From the NCBI RefSeq assembly GCF_004519305.1, contig NZ_SOZA01000029.1, positions 1 to 64,000 of the forward strand: a stretch of DNA of 64,000 nucleotides, given 5' to 3'. A program made the position numbers and the translations under genes. The stretch's first letter is position 1, and each line of letters begins with the position of its first letter. This document shows, in pieces, positions 46,301-53,890 of this stretch. The notes beneath the pieces were generated by a model. That model was given only the letters and a program-made list of their open reading frames with translations, had not been told where the DNA came from and did no database searches. This stretch comes from Pseudomonas sp. RIT623 (GTDB taxonomy: Bacteria; Pseudomonadota; Gammaproteobacteria; Pseudomonadales; Pseudomonadaceae).

Positions 46301-46581
46301 TCGCTCAGCACTTCCTTGATGTTGACCCGGCCTTCAGGGGCTTTCTTGAAGTATTCGCGGGAGATTTCTTTCAGCGGCAGGAAGCCGTGACGTTCGGAGC
46401 CGAAGTCGACGAAGGCGGCTTCAAGGCTGGGCTCGATCCGGGTGATCTTGCCTTTGTAGATGTTGGCCTTTTTCTGCTCACGGGCACCGGACTCGATGTC
46501 CAGGTCGTAGAGGCGTTGGCCGTCCACCAGGGCTACACGCAACTCTTCGGGTTGAGTTGCGTTAATCAGCATTCTTTTCAT
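43342..46581 (-). CDS. rne: Ribonuclease E
   Basis: 1079 residues. Endoribonuclease and degradosome scaffold. Start MKRMLINATQPEELRVALVDGQRLYDLDIE (46581). N-terminal catalytic half: S1 domain (about 35-125), RNase H-like and 5'-sensor regions, DNase I-like domain with FIDMTPAKNQ and metal aspartates, Zn-link CPRCSGTG (about 405). The C-terminal half is natively disordered: an Arg/Glu repeat block (about 620-770, many REERAP/REERQP/REERVA units), an acidic-basic segment and long Ala/Val/Glu/Pro tracts ending in NDPREVRRRKREAEA near the C-terminus, typical pseudomonad binding sites. Expression is probably autoregulated through the long leader. Confidence 0.97.
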   Translation of the reverse strand: MKRMLINATQPEELRVALVDGQRLYDLDIESGAREQKKANIYKGKITRIEPSLEAAFVDFGSERHGFLPLKEISREYFKKAPEGRVNIKEVLSEGQEVIVQVEKEERGNKGAALTTFISLAGRYLVLMPNNPRAGGISRRIEGEERNELREALNGLTVPGDMGLIVRTAGLGRSSEEMQWDLDYLLQLWTAIKEASLDRTAPFLIYQESNVIIRAIRDYLRQDIGEVLIDSIDAQEEALTFIRQVMPQYASKVKLYEDSVPLFNRFQIESQIETAFQRVVDLPSGGSIVIDPTEALVSIDINSARATKGSDIEETALQTNLEAAEEIARQLRLRDIGGLIVIDFIDMTPAKNQRAVEERVRECLEADRARVQVGRISRFGLLEMSRQRLRPSLGESSGIVCPRCSGTGIIRDVESLSLAILRLIEEEALKDRTAEVRAQVPIPVAAFLLNEKRNSITKIELRTRARIIILPNDHLETPHFEVQRLRDDNPEVLSNQSSYEIAAAETEEAPQPTATRTLVRQEAAVKTAPARANAPQPSTVEEQPAAPVAPVQHVAEPSLFKGLVKSLVSLFAGKDEPAAAPAVSTEKPATERPARNEERRNGRQQSRNRNGRRDEDRKPREERSERAPREERAPREERAPREERAPREERQPRQPREDRRGNREERVRELREPLDATPAVAREERQPREERVAREERAPREERQPREERVAREERAPREERAPREERQPREERAPREERAPREERAPREERAPREERQPRPPREERQPRPDEQVAEQAAELVEEQLPNEELLQDEQEGADGERPRRRSRGQRRRSNRRERQRNANGELIEGGDEDAGEEQQPQQHQATELGAELAAGIAVTAAVATSNISAEADAEANQQAERATAVVEQTQVEAVEVVAEQAEQVEIAPAVEQPVSEPVVVVEPSIEPVVEVAPHPVIEQAVAEQPATAVPAPAEPAVVEPAPVVEAGEIEQAQVVEAAEVEAPIAEQPAPVAEAQPEVVEAPVAEPAPVVAEQTPVEAPVEPATVMLSNGRAPNDPREVRRRKREAEAAAAAAAQAAAEAAPAQALETADEHKPQHG
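44286..44720 (-). repeat. In-frame repeat array in rne encoding REERxP units
   Basis: Roughly 15-21-bp units (variants of GAAGAACGCGCCACGCGTG read on the minus strand) encode about twenty REERAP, REERQP and REERVA repeats. It is coding and in frame, so not a CRISPR; repeats of this kind change length easily by slippage. Confidence 0.9.
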
Positions 46582-47317
46582 GTTGTACCGTCGGTTTCCG
46601 GGCTGCCGGAAACGGCGTTCGGCACACACGACTTCTCATGGTCGGTGCCTAGGTGCGCAAAGGGTGGCGGGCCACCCCCGTGTCTGGCGACGTTCGGCAC
46701 CAGCCGGTTGCCCAGCCTGCCGTTGTCGCGACGACGCGTCCTGTTTCATGGTGCCAAAAGGCCTGTCGAGCTCTTCGAACGTGATCCGAATCAACCGAGC
46801 GGGCCTGGTGCACTCAGTCAGGAGGAGGAATCAACCGGTCGTCCGTGGACGCCACGAGGGCGTCTGCTCAGGACCTTGTCCGCTCATTGCCCGTGCATCG
46901 GGCGCTGGCTGGACGCGGTGCCACACGGTCCGAGGGCTGTGCATCTCCACCCTGCACGTATCCCTTGAAAATTCGGGTGCTGCCGCGCGCTGAATCCGCA
47001 ACGGGTTGCATTTTTCGCCAGCCCATACCGGGCTGGCGCCATAACATGTCCAAGGCAGGTATTTCCGGAGCACTTTGCCCAAATGCGCGGAGACGACGGT
47101 GGCGGGCAGAGGTACGGCGAAAAGAAGCGGGTAAGCAGGTGAAACACCGCACTTGTCGTTTTTTTTCGGTCTTCTCTACACAGCGCTGGTGGCGATTCCA
47201 GGCATTCATTAAACTGGCGAACGCTCCGTAGGACGGCCTCGCGTCCTCGGAATTGCGATGGTCAGGGCCGGCGTAGAGCCTGTTGCCGCTGGCCTGCCGC
47301 TTTTGGCGGCGTTCGCG
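46582..47317 (-). promoter_or_regulatory. Long 5' untranslated leader of rne
   Basis: From a good minus-strand promoter at 47318-47346 to the rne start is about 730 nt without a credible gene. Visible elements on the transcript include a 9-bp hairpin from 47016-47038 (CGCCAGCCC/GGGCTGGCG, loop ATACC) followed by an A-rich run, the repeated motif GAATCAACCG at about 46790 and 46827, and an 8-bp hairpin GTTTCCGG/CCGGAAAC (46594-46613) ending 12 nt before the start codon. E. coli rne has a 361-nt leader mediating autoregulation; a comparable role is inferred here. Confidence 0.7.
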
Positions 47318-47346
47318 ACTATAGCAGTAATGATTAAGTGCTTCAA
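47318..47346 (-). promoter_or_regulatory. Predicted sigma-70 promoter of rne
   Basis: Read on the minus strand: TTGAAG (47346-47341), a 17-bp spacer, TATAGT (47323-47318). Four of six and five of six consensus bases. It overlaps the region driving rluC in the other direction. Confidence 0.7.
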
Positions 47347-47362
47347 TTCCATAAAAAATTGT

Positions 47363-47368
47363 TATGAT
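47363..47368 (+). promoter_or_regulatory. Possible -10 element of rluC
   Basis: TATGAT ends 6 nt before the rluC ATG (47375), so a transcript from it would begin at or next to the start codon. The -35 is weak, and no Shine-Dalgarno is seen. Confidence 0.4.
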
Positions 47369-47374
47369 CCCGCC

Positions 47375-48328
47375 ATGACGACCAATACCCCCCCGACTTC
47401 CGGCGTTCAGCTGATCGAAGTCCCGCCGGAGCTTGCCGGCCAACGCATCGACAATTTCCTCATCACGGCCCTCAAGGGCGTGCCCAAGACCCTGGTCTAC
47501 CGCATCCTGCGCAAGGGCGAGGTGCGGGTCAACAAAGGTCGGATCAAGCCTGAGTACAAGCTGCAGGCCGGCGATATCGTGAGGGTACCGCCCGTCCGGT
47601 TGCCGGAGCGCGACGAACCGGCGCCGGTCGCCCAGGGGCTGTTGCAGCGCCTGGAAGCGGCCATCGTCTACGAAGACAAGGCGCTGATCGTGATGAACAA
47701 GCCGGCCGGCATCGCCGTGCATGGCGGCAGCGGCCTGAGCTTCGGGGTGATCGAGGCACTGCGCCAGCTGCGCCCAGACGCCAAGGAGCTGGAGCTGGTG
47801 CACCGCCTGGACCGCGACACCTCCGGCCTGCTGATGATCGCCAAGAAGCGCAGCATGTTGCGCCACCTGCATGCTGCCCTGCGCGGCGATGGCGTGGACA
47901 AGCGCTACATGGCGCTGGTGCGCGGCCACTGGCCGACCTCGAAGAAACAGGTCAACGCGCCTTTGCTCAAGAGCAACCTGCGCTCCGGCGAGCGCATGGT
48001 CGAGGTCAACGACGAAGGCAAGGAGGCGCTGACGATGTTCCGCGTGCTGCGTCGCTTCGGCGAATTCGCCACCATCGTCGAGGCGCGGCCGATCACCGGG
48101 CGTACCCATCAGATTCGCGTGCACACCTTGCACGCCGGACACATGATCGCCGGTGACAGCAAGTACGGCGACGAGGATTTCACGCGCGAGATTCGCGAAC
48201 TGGGCGGTAAACGCCTGTTCCTGCATGCCTACCAGCTCACCGTGCCGCTGCCCGACGGCGGCGAGCTCAAGCTCGAGGCGCCAGTGGACGAGGTGTGGGC
48301 CAAGACCATCGAGCGGCTGGCGTCCTGA
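47375..48328 (+). CDS. rluC: 23S rRNA pseudouridine synthase RluC
   Basis: 317 residues. It modifies U955, U2504 and U2580 of 23S rRNA in E. coli. An S4 RNA-binding domain (QRIDNFLITALKGVPKTLVYRILRKGEVRVNKGRIKP, residues 22-60) precedes the RluA-type catalytic domain with the active aspartate in ELVHRLDRDTSGLLMIAK and RTHQIRVHTLHAGHMIAGDSKYG. Start ATG 47375 (MTTNTPPTSGVQ). Divergent from rne, as in many gammaproteobacteria, and followed 3 bp later by a HAD phosphatase gene. Confidence 0.96.
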   Translation: MTTNTPPTSGVQLIEVPPELAGQRIDNFLITALKGVPKTLVYRILRKGEVRVNKGRIKPEYKLQAGDIVRVPPVRLPERDEPAPVAQGLLQRLEAAIVYEDKALIVMNKPAGIAVHGGSGLSFGVIEALRQLRPDAKELELVHRLDRDTSGLLMIAKKRSMLRHLHAALRGDGVDKRYMALVRGHWPTSKKQVNAPLLKSNLRSGERMVEVNDEGKEALTMFRVLRRFGEFATIVEARPITGRTHQIRVHTLHAGHMIAGDSKYGDEDFTREIRELGGKRLFLHAYQLTVPLPDGGELKLEAPVDEVWAKTIERLAS

Positions 48329-48331
48329 ACC

Positions 48332-49021
48332 ATGGGTAAACCTTATGACCTGCTGATCTTCGACTGGGACGGTACCCTGGCCGACTCCATCGGGCGGATT
48401 GTCGAGGCCATGCATGCTGCCGCCGAGCGCGCCGGTGAAGCGCCCTGCAGCGATGCGGCGGTCAAGGGCATCATCGGCCTGGCGCTGAGCGAGGCGATCG
48501 GGCTGTTGTATCCGCACCTGGACGAGGCGCAGGTCCAGGTCTTGCGCCAGCATTACGCCGACGTCTACATGGCCCTGGACCAGCAGCCCTCGCCGTTGTT
48601 CGAGGGCGTGGTCGAGTCGCTGGAGAGCTTTCGTGCCGAGGGCTACCGCCTGGCGGTGGCCACCGGCAAGGCCCGGCGTGGCCTGGATCGGGTGCTCAAG
48701 GCCAACGGCTGGGAAGGCTACTTCGATATCACCCGCGCCGCCGACGAGACCCGCGGCAAGCCGCATCCGCTGATGCTCGAGGAAATCCTCGGTCATTGCC
48801 GGGTCGAACCCAGGCGGGCACTGATGGTCGGAGACTCGGCCTTCGACCTGCAGATGGCCAGCAATGCTGGCATGCACTCGGTGGCAGTGGGCTATGGCGC
48901 CATGCCGTTGCAGGCGCTGGCCGAGTTTGGCCCGCAGTTGTGCATCGAGCATTTTTCCCAACTGCGCGAATGGCTTGCCAGTTCGCGCATAGCAATTTCC
49001 AAGGTAGGTGAACATGGCTGA
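48332..49021 (+). CDS. HAD-superfamily hydrolase (phosphoglycolate-phosphatase-like)
   Basis: 229 residues. HAD motif I DWDGTLADS (nucleophile Asp), motif II VATGKARRGLD, motif III GKPHPLMLEEIL and motif IV MVGDSAFDLQMASNAG, with a helical C1 cap. Substrate undetermined; pseudomonad annotation often calls it phosphoglycolate phosphatase. Starts 3 bp after rluC and overlaps the peptidase gene by 8 bp, so the three are an operon. Confidence 0.94.
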   Translation: MGKPYDLLIFDWDGTLADSIGRIVEAMHAAAERAGEAPCSDAAVKGIIGLALSEAIGLLYPHLDEAQVQVLRQHYADVYMALDQQPSPLFEGVVESLESFRAEGYRLAVATGKARRGLDRVLKANGWEGYFDITRAADETRGKPHPLMLEEILGHCRVEPRRALMVGDSAFDLQMASNAGMHSVAVGYGAMPLQALAEFGPQLCIEHFSQLREWLASSRIAISKVGEHG

Positions 49022-50000
49022 CGAATGGAAAGCACCTGAGTCCGAGGAGGGTGGCGAGGAGCGCAAGAGCTGGAAGCTGCTCGAGAAGACCTTGCTGGCG
49101 GGTGTGCAGGAGCAGCGTCGGGCGCGGCGCTGGGGGATCTTCTTCAAGCTGCTGACCTTTGTTTACCTGTTCGGCATCCTGGCGCTGTTCACGCCGTTGA
49201 TGGATGTCGACAAGGCCGCCTCGCGCAGTGCCAGTCATACCGCGCTGGTCGAAGTGCGCGGTGTGATCGCCGATCAGGAGCCGGCCAGCGCCGACAATAT
49301 CGTCAAGAGCCTGCGCGAAGCGTTCAAGGATCCAAAGACCAAGGGCGTGGTGATGCGCATCAACAGCCCAGGCGGCAGCCCGGTGCAGTCGGGCTACATC
49401 TACGATGAAATCCGCCGCCTGCGCGCCGAATACCCGGCGATCAAGCTGTATGCGGTAATCGCCGACCTGGGGGCTTCCGGGGCCTATTACATTGCCAGTG
49501 CCGCTGACGAGATCTATGCCGACAAGGCCAGCCTGGTCGGTTCCATCGGTGTCACCGCCGCCGGCTATGGCTTTGTCGGGACCATGGATAAGCTTGGGGT
49601 GGAGCGTCGTACCTATACGGCGGGCGAGCACAAGGCGTTTCTTGATCCGTTCTCGCCGCAGAAGCCCGAGGAGACCGCGTTCTGGCAAGGTGTGCTGGAT
49701 ACCACGCACCGTCAGTTCATCGCCATGGTCAAGCAGGGGCGCGGCGAGCGCTTGAAGGACAAGGATCACCCGGAGCTGTTCAGCGGGCTGATCTGGTCCG
49801 GCGAGCAGGCCAAGGCGCTGGGGTTGGTGGATGGGCTTGGCAGCGCCAGCTATGTCGCCCGCGATATCATCGGCGAGAAGGAATTGGTGGACTTCACCGT
49901 ACAGGAGTCGCCGTTCGATCGGTTCTCCAAGCGCATTGGCGCCAGTGTGGCCGAGCGCCTGGCGCTGTATATGGGGTTCCAGGGGCCTTCGCTGCGTTGA
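49014..50000 (+). CDS. S49-family signal-peptide peptidase (SohB/SppA type)
   Basis: 328 residues from ATG 49014 (a GTG 6 bp upstream would add two residues; AAGGTAGG sits before the ATG). One membrane anchor at about residues 45-65 (FKLLTFVYLFGILALFTPL) and a single S49 domain: RINSPGGSPVQS, catalytic Ser in LGASGAYYIASAADEIYAD, and the catalytic Lys in GEHKAFLDPFSP. Short (one-repeat) form, as in SohB and archaeal/Bacillus SppA. It probably degrades cleaved signal peptides in the membrane. Confidence 0.93.
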   Translation: MADEWKAPESEEGGEERKSWKLLEKTLLAGVQEQRRARRWGIFFKLLTFVYLFGILALFTPLMDVDKAASRSASHTALVEVRGVIADQEPASADNIVKSLREAFKDPKTKGVVMRINSPGGSPVQSGYIYDEIRRLRAEYPAIKLYAVIADLGASGAYYIASAADEIYADKASLVGSIGVTAAGYGFVGTMDKLGVERRTYTAGEHKAFLDPFSPQKPEETAFWQGVLDTTHRQFIAMVKQGRGERLKDKDHPELFSGLIWSGEQAKALGLVDGLGSASYVARDIIGEKELVDFTVQESPFDRFSKRIGASVAERLALYMGFQGPSLR

Positions 50001-50055
50001 GCTGAGTCGTATCGCTCAAGGTGTTCGGCGTTGGAGTTGCAGTGTCTATGAGGTC

Positions 50056-50256
50056 GAGCGCCGCAAGGCCGCTCCTACATTTGTTGCAACGTACCAAGCC
50101 TGTCAGGCCATGGTTGTCCGCCTTGGTGCCTGTCTTGAGACGGGCGGAGCGGCAGAGGTGCCCACACTGAAGCCGCGTCGTGCAAACAAGGCGGACCCGG
50201 TAATGGCGCAGGATTGACTGGCCCGAAACAGATGTAGGAGCGGCCTTGCGTCGCGA
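50056..50256. repeat. Distant REP pair in the gap after the peptidase gene
   Basis: CGCCGCAAGGCCGCTCCTACA (50058-50079 region) and TGTAGGAGCGGCCTTGCGTCGCG (from 50233) are inverted REP copies about 150 bp apart. The 374-bp gap 50001-50374 otherwise holds no convincing gene: the open frames here have poor codon use and no ribosome site. A GC-rich palindrome GCGCCGC...GCGGCGC follows the right copy. Confidence 0.75.
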
Positions 50257-50374
50257 TGCGCCGCGTGGGCGGCGCTCGATCTGATAGGCGCTGCAAGGGT
50301 TACGTCGGGCACTTGTTGGGTCCTGGCTCAGTCTATAGCTCCCGCGCCCAGCGACCTTGTAAAAGGCCTGATCC

Positions 50375-50953
50375 TCAAGGCACCTGCACACCTTCCTTGT
50401 GCAGCATGTCCACCAGCCGAATCAATGGCAGCCCGATCAGGCTCGTGGCATCACAGCCGTGGGTGCTCTGGAACAGGCTCACTCCCAACCCCTCCGCCTT
50501 GAAACTCCCGGCGCAGTCCAGTGGCTGCTCGGCCGTCACGTAGCGCTCCACGCGCTCCCGATCCAGCTCGCGCATCGTTACGGTAAACGGCACGCAATCG
50601 ACCTGGCAGTGGCCGGTGGCGCTGTTCAGCAGTGCCAGTCCGGTGAGGAAGGTGACCTGCTGCCCGCTGGCCTCCAGCAGTTGCTCGCAGGCGCGTTCGA
50701 AGGTGTGGGGCTTGCCGAGGATCTGCTCGCCCAGTACCGCCACCTGGTCGGAGCCGATGATCAGGTGGTTGGTGTGGCTGACGACCAAGGCTTCGGCCTT
50801 CTGTCGGGCCAGGCGGCGGACCAGCTCGACGGCGGGCTCGCCATCGAGGCGCCGTTCGTCAAGGTCGGGGCTCGCCCAGGTGAAGGGCAGGCGCAGGCGG
50901 GTGAGCAGTTCGCGGCGGTAGGGCGAGCTGGAAGCCAGTAACAGGGGAAGCAT
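50375..50953 (-). CDS. Maf/YceF-family nucleotide pyrophosphatase
   Basis: 192 residues from ATG 50953 (MLPLLLASSSPYRRELL; the in-frame upstream extension is not family-like). House-cleaning pyrophosphatase; the YceF branch hydrolyses 7-methyl-GTP. ASSSPYRRELLTRLRLPF, FIGSDQV-type IIGSDQVAVL and the DCAGSFKAEGLGVSLFQ segment are conserved. Divergent from yceD across 96 bp, as usual in this cluster. Confidence 0.94.
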   Translation of the reverse strand: MLPLLLASSSPYRRELLTRLRLPFTWASPDLDERRLDGEPAVELVRRLARQKAEALVVSHTNHLIIGSDQVAVLGEQILGKPHTFERACEQLLEASGQQVTFLTGLALLNSATGHCQVDCVPFTVTMRELDRERVERYVTAEQPLDCAGSFKAEGLGVSLFQSTHGCDATSLIGLPLIRLVDMLHKEGVQVP

Positions 50954-51011
50954 GGTAGACTCCTGGGCAATTGACCCGAATTCTAACATGCGAGATGCCA
51001 CCTAATTTCCT

Positions 51012-51040
51012 TTGACAGGGAGGGGGTGCATCCCTAGAAT
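51012..51040 (+). promoter_or_regulatory. Near-consensus sigma-70 promoter of the yceD operon
   Basis: TTGACA (51012-51017), a 17-bp spacer and TAGAAT (51035-51040), the strongest-looking promoter in the window. Transcription should start at about 51046-51048, only 2-4 nt before the yceD ATG. Confidence 0.88.
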
Positions 51041-51049
51041 GCTGCGCCT

Positions 51050-51577
51050 ATGTTGAATGACCCGATTCCACCTCACGTTGACCCGCGCAAATTGGCTGAT
51101 CGTGGCGTAACCCTCGAAGGTTCGCTGCAGCTCGCTGATTTGGAAAGACTCTGCGACCCGCTTTCCGACAATGTCGGTACGGTGCAGGCGAAGTTCGATT
51201 TTGAACGAGATGAACAGCACGTCGTGGTTATCCACAGTGAGCTGGATGTCGAGGTCAAGATGGTTTGCCAGCGTTGTCTTGAGCTGGTCACCCTGCCGAT
51301 CCACAGCGAATGTACATACGCCGTGGTGAAGGAGGGTGCGAACACCCAGTCGTTGCCGAAAGGCTATGACGTGCTGGAACTGGGCGAAGATCCTTTGGAT
51401 CTGCAGGCGCTGATCGAGGAAGAGCTGTTGCTCGCCCTGCCGATCGTGCCTGCTCATCATCCGGAAGAATGCCAGCAGCCGGCGGGACTCGATGAGCCCG
51501 AGCCGAGCAAGGACGAGGTATCGCGGTCCAACCCGTTCAGTGTATTGGCGCAGTTAAAGCGTGACCCAAACGTTTAG
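51050..51577 (+). CDS. yceD: YceD family protein (DUF177), 23S rRNA accumulation
   Basis: 175 residues. DUF177 proteins help accumulate or process 23S rRNA and are almost always upstream of rpmF. Contains the family CxxC (MVCQRCLELVTLP) and the acidic DPLDLQALIEEELLLALPIVPAH, with a LAQLKRD ending. No Shine-Dalgarno precedes the ATG and the -10 is 10 nt away, suggesting a leaderless message. First gene of the ribosome/fatty-acid operon. Confidence 0.95.
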   Translation: MLNDPIPPHVDPRKLADRGVTLEGSLQLADLERLCDPLSDNVGTVQAKFDFERDEQHVVVIHSELDVEVKMVCQRCLELVTLPIHSECTYAVVKEGANTQSLPKGYDVLELGEDPLDLQALIEEELLLALPIVPAHHPEECQQPAGLDEPEPSKDEVSRSNPFSVLAQLKRDPNV

Positions 51578-51590
51578 GAGTTAATCAATT

Positions 51591-51773
51591 ATGGCTGTTC
51601 AGCAGAACAAAAAATCCCGCTCTGCCCGTGACATGCGCCGTTCGCACGACGCCCTGTCGGCCGAGGCCCTGTCGGTAGAGAAAACCACCGGTGAAGTACA
51701 CCTGCGTCACCACGTATCGCCAGAAGGCGTATACCGTGGTCGCAAAGTGATCGACAAGGGCGCCGACGAGTAA
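51591..51773 (+). CDS. rpmF: 50S ribosomal protein L32
   Basis: 60 residues: MAVQQNKKSRSARDMRRSHDAL opening, basic, and lacking the four-cysteine zinc ribbon, so the zinc-independent form usual in pseudomonads. TTAGGAG precedes the ATG. It sits between yceD and plsX as in most proteobacteria. Confidence 0.98.
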   Translation: MAVQQNKKSRSARDMRRSHDALSAEALSVEKTTGEVHLRHHVSPEGVYRGRKVIDKGADE

Positions 51774-51776
51774 TCC

Positions 51777-52787
51777 TTGTCCGCTCAGATCATCGCGATC
51801 GACGCAATGGGCGGGGACTTCGGTCCCCGCAGCATTGTCCAGGCTAGCATTGCCTGCCTTTCGGCTACTCCCTCGCTGCACCTGACCCTCGTCGGTCAAC
51901 CCTCCCTCCTTGAAGATCTTGTCAGCGGCCTTGCGGCTGCGGATCGCGCGCGCCTGCAAATTGTCGCGGCCAGCGAAGTGATCGGCATGGACGAGCGGCC
52001 ATCGCAGGCGTTGCGGGGCAAGCCTGATTCGTCGATGCGCATCGCCCTCGAACTGGTGCGCGATGGCAAGGCTCAGGCCTGCGTAAGTGCCGGCAATACC
52101 GGCGCGCTCATGGCCTTGTCGCGTTTCGTGCTCAAGACCTTGCCCGGTATCGATCGCCCGGCGATGGTGGCGGCGATCCCGACCCAGGCCGGCTACTGCC
52201 AGTTGCTTGATCTCGGCGCCAACGTCGACTGCAGCGCGGACAACCTCTACCAGTTCGCCGTGATGGGCTCGGTGGCCGCCCAGGCCCTGGGCGTGCATCG
52301 GCCGCGGGTGGCGCTGCTCAATATCGGTACCGAGGACATCAAGGGCAACCAGCAGGTCAAGCTGGCCGCCAGTCTGTTGCAGAACGCCCAGGGGCTGAAC
52401 TACATCGGCTTCGTCGAGGGTGACGGGTTGTACCGTGGCGAGGCGGACGTGGTGGTGTGCGATGGTTTCGTCGGCAATATCCTGCTCAAGTCCAGCGAAG
52501 GCCTGGCCACCATGATCGCTGCGCGCGTCGAGGCGTTGTTCCGTGGTGGCCTGTTGGCCAGGGCGGCTGGGGCCATGGCCATGCCGCTGCTCAAGCGTCT
52601 GCAGGCCGATCTGGCGCCGGCGCGGCATAACGGCGCGAGTTTTTTGGGCTTGCAGGGCATCGTCATCAAGAGCCATGGCTCGGCGGGCGTGCAGGGTTTG
52701 CAGAGTGCGATCCAGCGGGCGCTGATCGAGATCCAGGAGAACCTGCCGCAGCGCCTGCACGGGCGTCTCGAGGACTTGTTGCCGTGA
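51777..52787 (+). CDS. plsX: Phosphate acyltransferase PlsX
   Basis: 336 residues. It converts acyl-ACP to acyl-phosphate for phospholipid synthesis. The first in-frame codon that fits is TTG (51777), 3 bp after the rpmF stop: (M)SAQIIAIDAMGGDFGPRS; the next ATG falls inside the conserved IDAMGGD motif. SMRIALELVRDGKAQACVSAGNTGALMA, LLDLGANVDC, NIGTEDIKGN and ICDGFVGN-like VVCDGFVGNILLKSSEG are diagnostic. A TTG start coupled to rpmF may hold down its translation. Confidence 0.96.
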   Translation: MSAQIIAIDAMGGDFGPRSIVQASIACLSATPSLHLTLVGQPSLLEDLVSGLAAADRARLQIVAASEVIGMDERPSQALRGKPDSSMRIALELVRDGKAQACVSAGNTGALMALSRFVLKTLPGIDRPAMVAAIPTQAGYCQLLDLGANVDCSADNLYQFAVMGSVAAQALGVHRPRVALLNIGTEDIKGNQQVKLAASLLQNAQGLNYIGFVEGDGLYRGEADVVVCDGFVGNILLKSSEGLATMIAARVEALFRGGLLARAAGAMAMPLLKRLQADLAPARHNGASFLGLQGIVIKSHGSAGVQGLQSAIQRALIEIQENLPQRLHGRLEDLLP

Positions 52788-52935
52788 TGCGGCCAAAACA
52801 GGTCTTAGGCATATCCGCGATGAAGTGCTTAAATGTGACCGCTTGGTCCGCCGTTCCATCCAAGCTTTCAGATTGCGCGTCTGGCCCGCGGCCTGGCGCA
52901 CCCTATCCGACGACAAGATCATAAGGGCTTGTTCA

Positions 52936-53874
52936 ATGTCTGCATCCCTCGCATTCGTCTTTCCTGGTCAAGGTTCCCAGTCGCTGGGCATGCTCGCAGA
53001 GCTGGGCGCCGAAAAACCGGTAATCGTCGAGACCTTCAAGGAAGCGTCCGAGGCCCTGGGCTACGACCTGTGGAAACTGGTCCAGGAAGGCCCGGAAGAA
53101 CAACTCAACCAGACCGACAAGACCCAGCCGGCCATTCTGACCGCCTCCATCGCCCTGTGGCGCCTGTGGCTGGAAGAGGGCGGCGCGCAGCCTGCCTTCG
53201 TTTCCGGGCACAGCCTGGGTGAATACAGCGCCCTGGTCGCCGCTGGCAGCCTGTCGCTCAAAGATGCCGTACGCCTGGTCGAGCGCCGTGGCCAGCTGAT
53301 GCAGGAGGCCGTACCTGCCGGCCATGGTGCCATGGCCGCCATCCTTGGCCTGGACGACGCCGTGGTGGTCGAGATTTGCGCCGCAGCCGCCGAAGACGAA
53401 GTGGTCAGCGCGGTGAACTTCAATTCGCCGGGCCAGGTGGTCATCGCCGGCAACAAGGCTGCGGTCGATCGTGCCATCGAGCTGTGCAAGGCCAAGGGCG
53501 CCAAGCGTGCCCTGCCATTGGCGGTCAGCGTGCCATCGCACTGCGCCCTGATGAAGCCGGCCGCCGAGCGCTTCGCCGAGTCGGTCAACGCCATCGAATG
53601 GAAAGCGCCGCAGATCCCGGTGGTGCAGAACGTCACCGCGGCCATCGCCGCCGACCTCGATGCCCTCAAGCAGGACCTGCTGGCGCAGCTGTACCAGCCG
53701 GTACGCTGGGTCGAGTGCGTGCAGGCCCTGGCTGCGCGCGGCGCGGTCAACCTGGTCGAGTGCGGCCCGGGCAAGGTCCTGGCTGGCCTGAACAAGCGTT
53801 GCGCCGACGGCGTGACCACCTACAACCTCAACACCCCAGACGCCGTCGCCGCCACCCGCGCGGCGCTGGCTTGA
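52936..53874 (+). CDS. fabD: Malonyl-CoA:ACP transacylase FabD
   Basis: 312 residues. Transfers malonyl groups to acyl carrier protein for fatty acid elongation. FVFPGQGSQSLGML at the start, nucleophile Ser93 in GHSLGEYSALVAAG, Gln/Arg region VERRGQLMQEAVPAG and the His in VPSHCALMKPAA. ATG 52936; the longer open frame upstream has no homology. A 148-bp gap separates it from plsX, so an internal promoter is possible. Confidence 0.97.
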   Translation: MSASLAFVFPGQGSQSLGMLAELGAEKPVIVETFKEASEALGYDLWKLVQEGPEEQLNQTDKTQPAILTASIALWRLWLEEGGAQPAFVSGHSLGEYSALVAAGSLSLKDAVRLVERRGQLMQEAVPAGHGAMAAILGLDDAVVVEICAAAAEDEVVSAVNFNSPGQVVIAGNKAAVDRAIELCKAKGAKRALPLAVSVPSHCALMKPAAERFAESVNAIEWKAPQIPVVQNVTAAIAADLDALKQDLLAQLYQPVRWVECVQALAARGAVNLVECGPGKVLAGLNKRCADGVTTYNLNTPDAVAATRAALA

Positions 53875-53890
53875 ATTCGGAGAAGCTTGC

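Noticed and set aside
43264..46968. A 1234-codon plus-strand frame opposite rne with a hydrophobic Phe/Ala/Trp-rich middle
   Set aside because: It is the antisense reading of the REERxP repeats and catalytic domain of RNase E; no start signal and no homology.
49831..50217. A small gene between the S49 peptidase and maf
   Set aside because: The frame begins inside the peptidase gene, runs through a REP copy and has no ribosome site or recognisable product.
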